This document shows, one piece after another, positions 45,807 to 54,491 of a stretch of 64,000 nt of DNA. The notes beneath the pieces are model-generated. The model saw only the letters and a program-made list of their open reading frames with translations. It searched no databases and was not told the origin of the DNA. The position numbers and the translations under genes are program-made. This stretch comes from CAWCTB01 sp963798275. Lineage in GTDB: Bacteria; Acidobacteriota; Terriglobia; Terriglobales; Acidobacteriaceae. Position 1 is the first letter of the stretch. The number at the start of each line of letters is the position of its first letter. Location of the stretch: assembly GCA_963798275.1 (NCBI GenBank), contig CAWCTB010000051.1, positions 62,001 to 126,000 on the forward strand, given 5' to 3'.

Positions 45807-46358
45807 ATGGCTGAGATATTCGGTGGCATAAAACGTGCGTCTGGGTGGTCAATTGCATTGGCCATCCTCATGATCCTGCTGGGCATGATCGCGGTCTTCG
45901 CTCCCTGGGAAGCAGGTTTCGTCGTTGTGCTGGTCATCGGCTGGACCGCCATCTTCAACGGCGGAGCCCAACTCTTCTACGCCTTCAGCGGCCATGAGGC
46001 TAAACATCGCTGGCTCGAGGTGCTGTTGGGCTTGATCTACATCATCGCCGGTGTCTACCTGCTGATGCATCCCATCGGCGGCTTGCTGGCTTTGACCTTG
46101 CTGCTGGGATGCCTGTTGGTGATTTACGGCATCTTCGCGTTGATCCTGGCATTTCGCATGAAGCCCGCACCGGGCTGGGGATGGGTGCTCTTCGACGGCA
46201 TCGTTACCCTGCTGCTGGGCATCCTGATCTATGCTCACTGGCCGCTCAATACCGAGTGGGTGGTCGGAACCCTGATCGGTATCAGCTTCATCGTGTCGGG
46301 TGTATCCCGGCTGATGATTTCTCTCGCTGTGCGCCGCGTCGCCGGCAAACTCGCCTGA
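45807..46358 (+). CDS. HdeD-family membrane protein (DUF308)
   Basis: 183 residues with six hydrophobic segments in three hairpin pairs, the HdeD pattern (GIALAILMILLGMIAVFAP-like first pair, GLIYIIAGVYLLMHPIGGLL, IGISFIVSGVSRLM). HdeD proteins are linked to acid resistance and envelope stress, though the mechanism is not known. GGAGGAACT precedes the ATG. A strong stem-loop follows the stop by four bases, so the transcript ends there. It lies between the Kir channel and a universal stress protein. Confidence 0.88.
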   Translation: MAEIFGGIKRASGWSIALAILMILLGMIAVFAPWEAGFVVVLVIGWTAIFNGGAQLFYAFSGHEAKHRWLEVLLGLIYIIAGVYLLMHPIGGLLALTLLLGCLLVIYGIFALILAFRMKPAPGWGWVLFDGIVTLLLGILIYAHWPLNTEWVVGTLIGISFIVSGVSRLMISLAVRRVAGKLA

Positions 46359-46362
46359 TGCC

Positions 46363-46397
46363 GGAGATGGACGGCGCTGGCTGCGCCGTCCATCTCC
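46363..46397 (+). terminator. Long stem-loop terminator after hdeD-like gene
   Basis: A perfect 15-bp stem (GGAGATGGACGGCGC at 46363-46377, GCGCCGTCCATCTCC at 46383-46397) with a 5-base loop, beginning four bases after the stop codon. Only CTTCTC follows, not a clean T-run. Confidence 0.75.
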
Positions 46398-46499
46398 CTT
46401 CTCGGCATCCGAAACGGCCGTTCCCCGCGCATACGACCCGCCCCCCGGCCGCCTCAGCCGTGTTCGTATAACTCCCCCTGAACTTAGACCGATCGCTGC

Positions 46500-46513
46500 G
46501 TGACGAGCATCAC
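46500..46513. promoter_or_regulatory. CRP/FNR-type palindrome upstream of the universal stress gene
   Basis: GTGA at 46500-46503 and TCAC at 46510-46513 with six bases between, the exact half-site spacing of CRP-like regulators. It sits about 140 bases before the preferred start of the universal stress protein. CRP/FNR/Dnr-type control of usp genes is common. Confidence 0.45.
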
Positions 46514-46651
46514 TGCAAGCCGTTCGCTCCGGGCGTAGCATCCAATCAGGTGAGTGGAAGCTGCTCGCCGGGATTAGCCTTTCCGCCCTTGATGGACGCC
46601 GGTTTCCACTCCGCCAGTGACCCCACCGCGTGGGGAGATTGGTTGCACGCC

Positions 46652-47544
46652 ATGGCTACCGCTCAGCTCACATCGACCGGCGTGGGCATCCGCAACGTTC
46701 TGATCGCAACAGATTTCTCCCGCCGCTCGAGCTTCACCCTCAATTTTGGACTCGAGTTCTCCCGGCACTATGCGGCGCAGAGCTACATCGTCCACGTCCT
46801 TCCCCTGAATGACTTCGCCATGGCCGGTCCCGAAGCCCTCGTGGCAGCGCAGGATGCCGCCCGGCGCGACCTGCTGGAACTCAAGCAGCAGTTGAAATCC
46901 TGTTCCTACCAGGAGGGTGAGGACTACCACCTGCTGATGGCCGAAGGCGATGTTGCCGACACCATCCTGGAGTGTGCCCGCCAGAAGCAGATCGACCTCA
47001 TCGTCCTCAGCACCCACGGCCGCAGCGGATTGACCCGGGCTCTCCTGGGATCTGTCGCGGAGCGGGTCTTTCGCCACTCCACCGTGCCGGTGATGACCAT
47101 CGGGCCAGGCGCGCTTCGTCCTCCTTCCGTGGCCCCGCGCAATTTACTGGTGCCGGTAGACTTCACCGCGGCGTCGGAAGCCAGCCTGCGCTATGCCGCC
47201 GAGCTGGCGAAAGAGCATGACGCCAGACCTCACTCTGCTGCATGTCGTTTCCCGGGTCCCGGAGGACGCGCTGCTCGATGTCGATCGCGTCAAGCGGGGG
47301 GTTGAGCAGCGTCTGGCAGAAGTGGCGCAGGGTATCGCGGAAGATGTGAAGTCTGCAGTTCCGGGTGGAACTCGGCAAAGTGGCGCCTACCATTCTTGAG
47401 ATTGCCGGCGAGATCAACGCCGACCTGCTGGTCCTGGGTGTGCACGCCCTGCCTCATCTGATCGATCGCATTCGCTGGCAGGTGGCCTACGACGTCGTGC
47501 GCGAAGCAGCCTGTCCGGTGATCACGGTGCGAGAGCCGGCGTAA
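46652..47544 (+). CDS. Tandem universal stress protein, two frameshifts
   Basis: About 296 residues when repaired, two UspA domains. Domain 1 starts RNVLIATDFSRRSSFTLNFG and ends with the nucleotide loop STHGRSGLTRALLGSVAERV and HSTVPVM. Domain 2 (NLLVPVDFTAASEASLRYAAEL) continues in other frames, ending with PVITVREPA. Shifts near 47213 and 47361, each cured by deleting one base. Such tandem proteins bind ATP and are induced in starvation or low oxygen. The ATG at 46652 is favoured because homology begins there; a GTG at 46550 would extend the frame. Confidence 0.87.
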
Positions 47545-48530
47545 GGAGACAGCGCCGGACTTTCGCGCAGGTTCGGCGGAGTCAGGCACCAGCCCCTCGT
47601 TCGCACTGGGGAGCGGCGGTCATGGTTGTCGTCCGGCCTCCGCGAGCCAACCGTCGCTCCCGTTCGCTGTGCCTGCAGCGCTTTTTTGGCGGCGACCAGA
47701 CTTGCGCGCTGCTTGTCGGAAAGCGCGGGATAATGCAGATTCAGCCCCTTCAGCGTATTCACGATGATGTCGGAAACGCAGAGATGGCTGAACCATTTGT
47801 GGTCCGCCGGAATGATGTACCACGGCGCGTGCTTCGTGCTCGTGTGGTTGATCATGTCCTCGTAGCAATTCATGTAATCGTCCCAGCGCGACCGCTCCTG
47901 CAGGTCGGCATCGGAAAACTTCCAGTTCTTCGCCGGTGTGTCCAACCGCTCGAGGAACCGCTTGGCCTGCTCTTCTTTGGACAAGTGTAGAAAAAACTTC
48001 AAAATGACGGTGCCGTTCCGCACCAGGTGCCTCTCCATGTCGTTGATCGCCTCGAAGCGTTGCACCCAGAACGTCTCGTCCGGCGACTTGAAGTTTGGCA
48101 AGTGTTGCTCCTTGAGGAACTCCGGGTGCACCCGCACCACCAGCACTTCTTCGTAATAGGAACGGTTGAAGATTCCGATCTTGCCGCGCTCCGGCAGCGC
48201 CCGGTAGCACCTCCATAGAAAATCATGCTCCAACTCTTCGGCGGAAGGTTGCTTGAAATTGGTAACGTCGCAGCCCGCCGGGTTCACCCCCGACATCACG
48301 TGCTTCACCGTGCTGTCTTTGCCCGCCGCATCCATCGCTTGCAGCACGATCAGCAGGGCATACCTGCGTTCGGAGTAGAGCAGGTCCTGGTACTTTTCCA
48401 GGCGATCGATGTTCTCCTTAAGCTTGGCCGCGGCGTGCCGGTGAGACTTGTATCTTCCTTTATGGGCGGGGTCGTAATCTCGCAGGTAAATTCGTTTTCC
48501 GGGCGGAGCCAGCAGCGCGTCGAGTTTCAT
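47487..48530 (-). CDS. Polyphosphate kinase 2 (PPK2)
   Basis: About 347 codons as written. Transfers phosphate between polyphosphate and nucleotides. Walker A is AMDAAGKDSTVKHVMSGVNPAG-like (MDAAGKDS), Walker B region GIFNRSYYEEVLVVRVHPE, lid region SKEEQAKRFLERLDTPAKNWKFS. The start at ATG 48530 fits the family. The last 40 residues are not family-like and run into the 3' end of the convergent stress gene, overlapping it by 58 bases; a shift of frame near 47660 would give a stop at 47620 and remove the overlap. Fits with the neighbouring stress genes. Confidence 0.9.
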   Translation of the reverse strand: MKLDALLAPPGKRIYLRDYDPAHKGRYKSHRHAAAKLKENIDRLEKYQDLLYSERRYALLIVLQAMDAAGKDSTVKHVMSGVNPAGCDVTNFKQPSAEELEHDFLWRCYRALPERGKIGIFNRSYYEEVLVVRVHPEFLKEQHLPNFKSPDETFWVQRFEAINDMERHLVRNGTVILKFFLHLSKEEQAKRFLERLDTPAKNWKFSDADLQERSRWDDYMNCYEDMINHTSTKHAPWYIIPADHKWFSHLCVSDIIVNTLKGLNLHYPALSDKQRASLVAAKKALQAQRTGATVGSRRPDDNHDRRSPVRTRGWCLTPPNLRESPALSPYAGSRTVITGQAASRTTS

Positions 48531-48699
48531 CTCAGGGCAGATTCTACGCTCGCCGGTACGCGGGTGCCGAGAGCACGGCACGCCGGTTTTCTATGGTCTT
48601 GTCAGCAAGGCCATCCAACTGTCTCGCCAAGCAACCCGCAGACCATTTGGCAGCTTCGCAATCTTCGTTGTAGAGTTTCTCGTCAATCGAGGAGGCCGC

Positions 48700-49338
48700 A
48701 TGGCAAGCTTCTCCCCACTTTCCACCGTGCTCGTGGCGTTCGCACTTTTGTCCGCGCCGGTCTTCGCCGCACCGCAACAGGCCAATCCGCCGTCGTCACC
48801 GGCGCAGCCGAGTGCTTCGCCCTCCCCGGAAACACAAGCGGCAAACGAGGCTTTGACCCCCGAGGCCACCAATAAACTGGCGCGCGAAGTTCGCCACGAG
48901 CTCATCATGCTGCCCTACTACGGAGTGTTCGATAACCTCGAGTTTCGCCTCGACGGCCGAACCGTCACCCTGATCGGGCAGGTGGTAAACCCAACGACGA
49001 AAACCGACGCAGGCAATGTCGTGAAGCGCATCGAAGGCGTCGAGAAGGTCGTCAACAACATCGAGGTCCTCCCCCCAAGTCCGAGTGACGAGCGCATTCG
49101 CCGCGCCGTTTATCGGGCGATCTACAGTTACGGCCCGCTGTTCAAATACGGCAATATGGCCGTCCCCCCCATTCACATCATCGTGAGAAATGGCCGTATC
49201 GCGCTGGAGGGCGTGGTGGATACCGAATCCGACAAGAACCTGGCCGGAATGCGTGCCAGCACCGTACCCGGAACCTTCGCGGTGACGAACAACTTGCGAG
49301 TGCTTAACAGCAGCAATAGCGGCAAGAAGCAGAAATAG
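48700..49338 (+). CDS. Exported protein with two BON domains
   Basis: 212 residues. A signal peptide (VLVAFALLSAPVFAAP), a Pro/Ser-rich linker, then a BON domain (REVRHELIMLPYYGVFDNLEFRL-type start, ending IEGVEKVVNNIEVLP) and a second BON-like domain (RAVYRAIYSYGPLF .. VRNGRIALEGVVDTES .. TNNLRVLN). BON domains bind phospholipid and are found in periplasmic envelope-protecting proteins such as OsmY. Consistent with a role in envelope stress. Confidence 0.88.
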   Translation: MASFSPLSTVLVAFALLSAPVFAAPQQANPPSSPAQPSASPSPETQAANEALTPEATNKLAREVRHELIMLPYYGVFDNLEFRLDGRTVTLIGQVVNPTTKTDAGNVVKRIEGVEKVVNNIEVLPPSPSDERIRRAVYRAIYSYGPLFKYGNMAVPPIHIIVRNGRIALEGVVDTESDKNLAGMRASTVPGTFAVTNNLRVLNSSNSGKKQK

Positions 49339-49347
49339 TCCTTGAAT

Positions 49348-50013
49348 TCACCGGGGCAAGAGGAAGCCGGCCCCGTCCGCGATCCAGTGGGCAATCATGT
49401 TCGCCCACAGATTGCGTCGCCACAGATACAGCAGCGTCAGGAAAATCCCGCCGAACCCGGCAACCATGAGTTGTGCCCATCCCCACGCGCTCAAGTGTGC
49501 AATGGTGAATGCCGCCCACGATACAACCCCGGCCAGATCGCGGCTGCCCGTCAATTCCTCCATCCGCTCGATGGGATATCCGCGGAAGAGGATTTCCTCG
49601 GCGACCGCCGCGCGGCTGACCAGCAGAAAGCGGTACCAGAAGGGTGTTGCCATCAGGCCTAGCATCACCCGTGTATTCATGTGGAGATGCAGGGCGGGAA
49701 AGACCTTCGCATAAATGATTGTGATCCCCGCCACCATGAGAATGGCGGTGACGACCGCGACGAGAATGTCCCGGAACCCCGGCCGCCGGAAGCCGATCGA
49801 GGAGAGCGGCCGCTTCTCCACGAAGTGCACATACAGGAGGACGACGAGAACCAACACCCACCACAGAATCTCGCGGCCAGCCAGCGGGCCCAGGTGAGTT
49901 AGCCGTTCGCCCCAAGTGCCGAGGGGCAGGTTCGCCCCGCCGAGCGTGAGCAACAGCCCCAGCAGAATCTGAACGCGACGCTCTTTCGGCCGTGGTGGAT
50001 CTGTGACAGTCAC
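49348..50013 (-). CDS. CPBP-family intramembrane metalloprotease, second copy
   Basis: 221 residues, about six to seven membrane segments. EEILFRGYPIERMEEL holds the Glu-Glu-x3-Arg motif, FTIAHLSAWGW the first His, and MIAHWIADGAG the second. It overlaps the start of the gene upstream by four bases (ATGA type), so it is cotranscribed with the sterol-desaturase-type gene. Confidence 0.85.
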   Translation of the reverse strand: MTVTDPPRPKERRVQILLGLLLTLGGANLPLGTWGERLTHLGPLAGREILWWVLVLVVLLYVHFVEKRPLSSIGFRRPGFRDILVAVVTAILMVAGITIIYAKVFPALHLHMNTRVMLGLMATPFWYRFLLVSRAAVAEEILFRGYPIERMEELTGSRDLAGVVSWAAFTIAHLSAWGWAQLMVAGFGGIFLTLLYLWRRNLWANMIAHWIADGAGFLLPR

Positions 50014-50855
50014 CTAATGACAGAAGCAAGATTGGCCACTGCTGGTTGGCTCGCGGCCCCCGGATTGCCAAACACCGCTCGCAGCTTGCCGCGCATTCCA
50101 GAGGCCTGCCTCAGGTCCCGCCACATATCAACCCATTCATGAAAGGCAATCCGCAAGGGATTGTAGCTGTTAATGTTGCGAGTCAGCCCGTATACGCACG
50201 GTTCGCCCTCCGGCTCGAACGTTCCGAACATCCGGTCCCAGATAATCAGGGTGCCGGCATGGTTGCGGTCGATGTATTGCGGGTTCGAACCGTGATGCAC
50301 GCGATGGTGCGAGGGCGTGTTCATCACCGTCTCGAAGATGCCCATCTTGTCGATCAGTTCGGTGTGTACCCAGAACTGATACAGCAGGCTGACCGCCTGC
50401 ATGGTGAAGATCATGATCGGTTGAAAGCCAACCAAAGGCATCCACAGCCAGAAGACAAAAGAAACGAAGCCGCCCGTCCAGGTCTGCCGCAGCGCGGTCC
50501 CCAGGTTGTAGCGCTGCGACGAATGATGCACCACGTGCGACGCCCAGAAGAAGCGGCACTCATGGCTGGTGCGATGGAACCAGTAGTAGCTGAAATCGTC
50601 GGCGAAAAACGCCAGTACCCACACCCACCACTGATACCCCAGCGACAGCAGCGCAAACTTGTGCACCCAGGTGAATACCGCAAAGACCATCCCCTTCGCG
50701 AGCAAGCCCACGACTACGTTTCCCATGCCCATGGTGAGACTCGCCGCCGCGTCCTGATATTCGTAGAGGTCCCGCCGCATGACGGCGTCGCAGACGGCCT
50801 CAATCACCAGCAGCAGAAGGAACGCCGGAATCGCGAACTGGATGAGGTCTGGCAT
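50010..50855 (-). CDS. Sterol desaturase / fatty acid hydroxylase family membrane protein
   Basis: 281 residues with four or more membrane segments. The three His clusters that bind the diiron centre are clear: HRTSHECRFFWASHVVHHSS and HHRVHHG, plus a final H in the C-terminal helix. Members hydroxylate or desaturate lipids, so it may change membrane lipids. First gene of a two-gene operon with the CPBP protease. Confidence 0.9.
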   Translation of the reverse strand: MPDLIQFAIPAFLLLLVIEAVCDAVMRRDLYEYQDAAASLTMGMGNVVVGLLAKGMVFAVFTWVHKFALLSLGYQWWVWVLAFFADDFSYYWFHRTSHECRFFWASHVVHHSSQRYNLGTALRQTWTGGFVSFVFWLWMPLVGFQPIMIFTMQAVSLLYQFWVHTELIDKMGIFETVMNTPSHHRVHHGSNPQYIDRNHAGTLIIWDRMFGTFEPEGEPCVYGLTRNINSYNPLRIAFHEWVDMWRDLRQASGMRGKLRAVFGNPGAASQPAVANLASVIR

Positions 50856-51146
50856 AGCGGCTATGGTTGCGCTGGCGCTCTAGTTTAATGAACTCGGAAC
50901 GGAAACGGAAGCCGTCACCGAAGGCTCGCTCGAGGAACTTCCGCCCATCGACTAACCAGCGGGTCTTGAACGGGCACGGCTTTACAGGCGCGAAAAGAGC
51001 TTGTTCCGAAGTGTGTTGAAAGGGTACGGCTTTCAGCCGTGCCGTAAAAACGGGCCGAAAAGATCGGGCTTTAGCCCCTGAGGGAAATCGATTTCAGAGG
51101 TCCCCTGGCCGCCGCCTCGTATACTGGAGTTCCAGTGCCGCCACCT
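50856..51146. other. Intergenic region, divergent
   Basis: 291 bases with promoters for the desaturase-type gene and the LytM gene. It holds a full copy of the two-hairpin repeat (51022-51085) and, just before it, a truncated copy of the first arm (50966-50990) that starts with the same TTGAA..GGGCACGGCTTT. Confidence 0.6.
51022..51085 (+). repeat. Dispersed two-hairpin repeat, copy B
   Basis: First hairpin GGTACGGC (51023-51030), loop TTTCA, GCCGTGCC (51036-51043), one T-G pair in the stem. Second hairpin GGGC (51066-51069), loop TTTA, GCCC (51074-51077), then CTGAGGGA. Confidence 0.8.
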
Positions 51147-51990
51147 ATGCGTCTGTTGTCTTGCATCCTGCTGCTCGCTTCCGTCTCAAGTCGCGCCGCT
51201 CAGGTCTGTGAACTGAAGCCGGCCAGCGCCAAGCAGGGAGGCGTGGTTCGCCTCTCCTGCGCGGCCGAGGTGCATTCCGCGCGAACCGATAGCCGCTCGG
51301 TGCCTCTGTTCAAACAGGACGATGGCCGGTTTGAGGGTCTACTGCCAATTTCTGCCATTGATAAGCCTGGCACGGTTGCGGTCGAATTCCTGGGTCCGAA
51401 TCAGCAGGTGATGGAAAGCGGCCGGGTCACCATACTCGACGCGCATTTTCCCGTCCAGAACGTGAACCTCGCGCCCGCAATCGCGACCCTGCACAACACT
51501 CCCGAAGAGATGCAGACGCTGAAGCTCTTTCGCGAGAACGTCACCGGCGAGCGCTACTGGCAGGATCGCTTTCTCGAACCCGTGCCCGGCTGCATGATCT
51601 CGCCCTTCGGCGTGAAGCGCTATCGCAATCACAAGCCCACCGGTGAGTATCACGGCGGCGTTGACCTGCGTTCTCCTGCGGGCACCGAGGTGAAGGCCGC
51701 ATCGGATGGCATTGTCCAGGTTTCTCAACTCATCACCGTGCTGGGCAACGCCGTCGGCCTTGACCACGGTCAGGGTGTCGAGACGCTCTACATGCACATG
51801 GAAAAGCTGGCGGTCGAGCCCGGCGCCTCACGTCAAACGCGGCGACGTGCTCGGCTATGTCGGCACTACAGGCCGATCCAGCGGCCCACATCTTCACTGG
51901 ACGGTCTACGTGAACGGTGTGCAGGTAAATCCCGCGCAATGGACTGCTCTCAGCCCTTGTTCCGCCGAGTCGCACGGCAAATCCCACTAA
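51147..51990 (+). CDS. M23 (LytM) metallopeptidase, one frameshift
   Basis: About 280 residues when repaired. A signal peptide (RLLSCILLLASVSSRAAQ), an N-terminal beta domain, and the LytM domain with GEYHGGVDLRSPAGTEV (first zinc His and Asp) and SGPHLHWTVYVNG (HxH). The domain cleaves peptide cross-links in the cell wall. The frame breaks near 51829: the end (HVKRGDVLGYVG .. NPAQW) is in another frame and deleting one base (T in GCCTCAC) joins them. The ATG at 51147 is preferred to the GTG at 51135. Confidence 0.88.
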
Positions 51991-52032
51991 TGGCTTGACA
52001 GCTGATACGTCGGATTTTGCCAGGTTTTGAAA

Positions 52033-52103
52033 GGGCACACCTTCAGGTGTGCCGTTCAGGTCCTTCATTTTGCCGTCCTGAGCCGACTTAAGTCGGCGAG
52101 GGA
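52033..52103 (+). repeat. Dispersed two-hairpin repeat, copy C
   Basis: First hairpin GGCACACC (52034-52041), loop TTCA, GGTGTGCC (52046-52053). Second hairpin GCCGAC (52082-52087), loop TTAA, GTCGGC (52092-52097), then GAGGGA. It lies 42 bases after the LytM stop codon and may end its transcript. Confidence 0.8.
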
Positions 52104-52381
52104 TCTGGCTTTCCGACTATTTCGCCGCCTCTTCATCCCCTTGCCTTACCGCCTTTTATGAGAGATAGTAGATGGGCCAAGTACACCAGAACGTGTGAAC
52201 AGGCTTGGCGGGGATCCGGCGGCGCAACTTCGCCAGCCGGAGCACTTATCGGGGTACATCTTCTTCCGCATCGTAGCCGCTTTAAGGCTGCAACTTGCTT
52301 CACGAGCGGGCGCGCCGGCAGCGCGGATTTGGGAGCTGCCGGCCGTCCGATGCTCCGTTCCAGACCTGAGATAAACAAGCC
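52104..52381. other. Intergenic region with two further hairpins
   Basis: Upstream of the cupin gene. TCCGGC-GGCG .. CGCC-A-GCCGGA (52215-52241) and GCCGGCAGC / GCTGCCGGC (52314-52322 and 52335-52343) can each fold as stable stems; the second lies about 40 bases before the cupin start and could affect its translation. No gene seen. Confidence 0.45.
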
Positions 52382-52762
52382 GTGAGTTTCGAACTGAAGC
52401 ACGTCAAGCTGAGCGAAGGCGAACTGGAGCAGGTCAACCCTCTATTCACCCGCCAGCTCGTCGTCGGTGGGCAGATCATGTTGGCGCGCATCCTGCTCAA
52501 GAAGGGCTGCATCGTTCCCGAGCACAGCCATCACAACGAACAGTTGACTTATATCCTGGAAGGCGCCCTGCAGTTCACCATCGATGGCAAAGAGATTGTG
52601 GTTAGGGCGGGCGAGGCGCTTTGCATTCCGCCCAACCTGCCCCATGCCGCCCTGGCTCTGGAAGACACACTTGACATCGACGTATTCGACCCTCCCCGGG
52701 CCGACTGGCTCAACAAGACGGACGACTATTTGCGCCGCCCAGTGCCGGACGCATCGAAGTAA
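52382..52762 (+). CDS. Cupin-domain protein
   Basis: 126 residues, starting with GTG. A single small beta-barrel with cupin motif 1 (PEHSHHNEQLTYILEGAL) and motif 2 (AGEALCIPPNLPHAALAL), which bind a metal through the His and Glu residues. Function cannot be inferred; relatives include pectin-degradation and quercetin-dioxygenase-like proteins. A lone gene ahead of the kdp region. Confidence 0.85.
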   Translation: MSFELKHVKLSEGELEQVNPLFTRQLVVGGQIMLARILLKKGCIVPEHSHHNEQLTYILEGALQFTIDGKEIVVRAGEALCIPPNLPHAALALEDTLDIDVFDPPRADWLNKTDDYLRRPVPDASK

Positions 52763-52829
52763 TACCAGCCCTCTCCAAACCCATTTCCCTTCAACCGGTT
52801 CAGTCTGCGCCTGTTTCCCACCGTGCATC

Positions 52830-52849
52830 CTTTACGAAATCTTTACGAA
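52830..52849 (+). promoter_or_regulatory. Tandem direct repeat, candidate response-regulator operator
   Basis: CTTTACGAA occurs at 52830-52838 and again at 52841-52849, an 11-base period. Head-to-tail half-sites one helix turn apart are typical for OmpR/PhoB/KdpE-type response regulators. A T/A-rich -10-like stretch (TTATGGACATAGT) starts about 17 bases downstream. The first start codon of the kdp-linked barrel gene lies about 95 bases further on. Confidence 0.45.
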
Positions 52850-52944
52850 CGTTTTATTCGACGCTTATGGACATAGTGATCGAATGACCTGGGTGCGTAT
52901 CCCTGGATGCAGACGTAAGCAAGCCAGACATACGCGAAACCGAA

Positions 52945-54438
52945 ATGAACGTTCTATTCTTCAGCACGTGCGGTTTGAGCCTGGTGTTCTTCGTGGTTTT
53001 CCTGGTTTGCTGCCACCGTGACGGCAGACGCCGCCAAACGACGGGACGCTTCGTTACCAAGGTCTCCCAGGACTTTAACGCCGTTGAGTCGGGAGGCGGG
53101 CGGCCTAGCTTCGTCCAACTCGAACAGCAGATGTCGGAATTCCTGAGCATCCACAAGCGCAGCGCGGCCATGCTTCTGATTTGCGCGCTGGCGGGCGCCA
53201 CGGCATTGTCTGCGGCATCTAAAGCAGCCGCGCAGGTGACCTCTACCAGCGATTCCAATGTGCAGCAACCACAAAGCCCTCCGGCCACCCAGCCTGCGAA
53301 CGGGCAGCAGATAGCCCAGCAGTCCGGTCCGGCGCCCGCCGCCGCGCCCGCTGCTCCGACTGCACTCCCTACGCCTACGATCACCGGCCCGCTGCAGGCG
53401 GCGCCGCCGATCAATTTGGGCGGTAGCGAAGGTGGCTTTTTGAGCAAGCTCAGCCTGAACGGCATTGTCAGCGGGATGGGACTGTTTCAAGGAAACGTTG
53501 CCCCGGGTAACGACGGAGCCGAAGGCGCCCTGACGAATGGGCAGGTGTGGATCCAGAAGACGACGGGCTGGTGGCAGTTCTACGTGCAGGCGGGCGCCTA
53601 TGACATTACCGCGCTGGGAACGCCTTTTATTTCCACGCAGCAAACCGTCAACGACCTCTACGGTCCGGTTCCGGTGGGCTACCTGAAGCTGGTGCCGGGG
53701 AAGAATACCAACATTGAGATCGGCGCGCTGCCGACGTTGGTAGGCGCGGAGTACACCTTCGATTTCGAGAACATGAACGTCGAGCGTGGCCTGTTGTGGA
53801 ACCAGGAAAACGCGGTGACGCGCGGGGTGCAGATCAATCAGACGATGGGCAAGTTCACGGCCTCGTTCAGCTGGAACGATGGCTACTATTCCAACCGCTA
53901 TTCGGGGCTGAGCGGCTCGCTGACGTATACCAAAGGGCCGCACAGCGTGGCGTTCATCGGCAGTGGATACCTGGGGCAAACCAACTGGCAGAGCTTGGCC
54001 ACGCCGGTGCAGAACAACGGCCAGATTTATGACCTGATCTACACCTACACCAAGGGAGCGTGGATCCTGCAGCCCTACATTCAGTACAACGACGTCCCGA
54101 CCAATCCGGCGATCGGTGTCACCCAGGGCGCGTCGGCCTGGGGAGGCGCCATTTTGGTAAGTCGCGCCTTCAAGAAGGGGTTCTCGATGGCGGGGCGCTT
54201 TGAATACATCTCGAGCTCGGGAGGCGTCCCTTCCAATTCGGTAAACCTGTTGTATGGGCCGGGCAGCGCGGCCTGGTCGATCACGGCGACGCCCACGTAC
54301 CAGTACCAGAAGTTCTTCACCCGGGCGGAGTTTTCGTTTGTACAAGCGGTCAACTACACGCAGGGTTTTGCGTTCGGTTCCAGCGGGATCAGCGGAACCC
54401 AGCCCCGCGGCGCAGTCGAGATCGGCTTCCTGTTTTGA
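52945..54438 (+). CDS. Outer-membrane beta-barrel protein linked to the kdp operon
   Basis: 497 residues from ATG 52945. A second start at ATG 53131 would give 435 residues with a normal signal peptide (MSEFLSIHKRSAAMLLICAL) and is the better guess. Next comes a Pro/Ala/Gln-rich linker, then from about residue 155 strand-rich sequence (WQFYVQAGAYDITALGTPF, GYLKLVPGKNTNIEIGALP, VEIGFLF at the end), fitting a porin-type barrel ending in Phe. It lies 53 bases before a small gene and kdpF in the same direction. It may let K+ through the outer membrane, but this is inferred only from position. Confidence 0.72.
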   Translation: MNVLFFSTCGLSLVFFVVFLVCCHRDGRRRQTTGRFVTKVSQDFNAVESGGGRPSFVQLEQQMSEFLSIHKRSAAMLLICALAGATALSAASKAAAQVTSTSDSNVQQPQSPPATQPANGQQIAQQSGPAPAAAPAAPTALPTPTITGPLQAAPPINLGGSEGGFLSKLSLNGIVSGMGLFQGNVAPGNDGAEGALTNGQVWIQKTTGWWQFYVQAGAYDITALGTPFISTQQTVNDLYGPVPVGYLKLVPGKNTNIEIGALPTLVGAEYTFDFENMNVERGLLWNQENAVTRGVQINQTMGKFTASFSWNDGYYSNRYSGLSGSLTYTKGPHSVAFIGSGYLGQTNWQSLATPVQNNGQIYDLIYTYTKGAWILQPYIQYNDVPTNPAIGVTQGASAWGGAILVSRAFKKGFSMAGRFEYISSSGGVPSNSVNLLYGPGSAAWSITATPTYQYQKFFTRAEFSFVQAVNYTQGFAFGSSGISGTQPRGAVEIGFLF

Positions 54439-54491
54439 GGGAAGCAGTACGTGTTGTTGTTCGTCGGGGATTTTGCTTTGCGGAGGTGGTT

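Noticed and set aside
47620..48216. Second, 198-codon frame inside ppk2
   Set aside because: Mostly an out-of-frame shadow. Only its last 15 codons might be the true PPK2 end after a frame shift, which would need a -1 repair and remains unproven.
50275..50300. GGGTTCGAAC, resembling a tRNA T-loop
   Set aside because: It lies inside the coding region of the desaturase-type gene (codons for NPQ and neighbours). No acceptor or anticodon stem surrounds it.
52954..54345. 463-codon open frame opposite the barrel gene
   Set aside because: Antisense product of a high-G+C gene, Arg-rich, without signal peptide or known domain. The plus-strand gene fits the operon direction.
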